Of a stretch of DNA of 6,825 nt, positions 6,433-6,825 are shown in pieces. The notes beneath the pieces were generated by a model. That model saw only the letters and a list, made by a program, of their open reading frames with translations. It had not been told where the DNA came from and did no database searches. The DNA is from Bacteroidales bacterium (GTDB taxonomy: Bacteria; Bacteroidota; Bacteroidia; Bacteroidales; GCA-2748055), in the NCBI GenBank assembly GCA_023135025.1, contig JAGLTY010000119.1:1-6825 (forward strand), read 5' to 3'. The position numbers and the translations under genes are program-made. Position 1 is the stretch's first letter. Every line of letters begins with the position of its first letter.

Positions 6433-6825
6433 TTAATCGGGATAGAACTCCATCTCCACGGAGTCCTCTTTACTACCCTCATCCACGTCAGACTTATACT
6501 TGCTATTGCTTGATGTATACTCGGGAACAATAGCCGTCAACTTGGCGATCAGCTCTTTTTCAGAGAGCCTGTAAGCTGACTGAAGCAGAGAAACTATCTT
6601 TGCTAGGGTAGCCTCATGATCAAAATCGGCCACCTCAGCAATTTTCACCTTGGCGTTGTAGGTAGGCAGAGTCTTTTCCTCGTCGGTAAGCAGCTCTTCA
6701 TATAGCTTCTCACCTGGTCGGAGGCCGGTAAATTCAATCTCTATATCTTTATCAGGTTCATAACCAGACAATTTGATCATCTGTCGAGCCAGATCAACAA
6801 TCTTCACAGGCTCACCCATATCAAA
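6433..6825 (-). CDS. CapD/FlaA1-type nucleotide-sugar dehydratase/epimerase, C-terminal fragment cut by window edge
   Basis: The last 130 codons of a longer gene run in from the right edge. The visible part opens with FDMGEPVKIVDLARQMIKLSG and contains FTGLRPGEKLYEELL, the conserved C-terminal block of the CapD/WbpM/FlaA1 family of membrane-anchored UDP-GlcNAc 4,6-dehydratases and related epimerases used in capsule, O-antigen and glycan synthesis. The methionine at 6817-6819 is internal in this family (the preceding FD is also conserved), so the frame is open to 6825. Full-length members have roughly 600-650 residues with N-terminal membrane spans, not seen here. The last 25 residues are a hydrophilic acidic tail ending MEFYPD, probably species-specific. 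The stop at 6433-6435 is 13 bp from the convergent lipocalin-like stop and no terminator hairpin is visible between them. Exact substrate cannot be read from this part. Confidence 0.9.
   Translation of the reverse strand, partial: FDMGEPVKIVDLARQMIKLSGYEPDKDIEIEFTGLRPGEKLYEELLTDEEKTLPTYNAKVKIAEVADFDHEATLAKIVSLLQSAYRLSEKELIAKLTAIVPEYTSSNSKYKSDVDEGSKEDSVEMEFYPD

Noticed and set aside
6433..6819. Complete 128-aa gene starting at the methionine at 6819
   Set aside because: The FD residues before this methionine are part of the conserved FDMGEPVKI block of CapD/FlaA1 proteins, so the gene is the tail of a longer one running past the window.
1..6825. Mobile element, CRISPR array, defence island or tRNA
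   Set aside because: No transposase, integrase, regularly spaced repeats, tRNA-like cloverleaf or defence-type domains were seen on either strand.

Overview
This 6.8 kb window looks chromosomal and comes from a member of the Bacteroidota. Three things support that. The secreted protein at 4773-6419 ends in a C-terminal domain of the type IX secretion kind (YPNP motif, final KK). The intergenic DNA holds a -7 element of the Bacteroidota form TAnnTTTG. Start sites lack a clear Shine-Dalgarno sequence. Genus cannot be called; the base composition is balanced (around half G+C by eye).

Layout from left to right. The left edge (1-90, minus) is the first 30 codons of a YqgE/AlgH-family gene. Divergent from it is a complete NhaC-family Na+/H+ antiporter (186-1697, plus). 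A 365-bp convergent gap (1698-2062) follows. It has no convincing gene but holds three hairpins, one of them a good minus-strand terminator. Next is a large gene (2063-4471, minus) for a fused alpha+beta E1 subunit of a 2-oxoacid dehydrogenase, with an unusual cysteine-containing linker between its two halves. A divergent promoter region with a perfect 12-bp palindrome leads to a probable two-gene plus-strand operon. The first gene encodes a 73-aa cysteine-rich single-span membrane protein (4542-4763). The second encodes a 548-aa exported AttH/CrtC lipocalin-like protein with a type IX sorting tail (4773-6419). The two lie in the same reading frame, separated only by a stop codon and 9 nt. At the right edge (6433-6825, minus) is the C-terminal end of a CapD/FlaA1-type nucleotide-sugar dehydratase/epimerase gene, convergent with the lipocalin gene and 13 bp from it.

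The genes do not form one pathway. The window reads as ordinary core genome: ion homeostasis (NhaC), 2-oxoacid oxidation (E1), envelope or secretion functions (small membrane protein and lipocalin-like protein) and the end of a surface-polysaccharide gene. There is no mobile element, CRISPR array, tRNA or rRNA. I found no convincing undescribed system. The points most worth checking are the membrane-protein/secreted-lipocalin pair and the cysteine-bearing linker of the fused E1.
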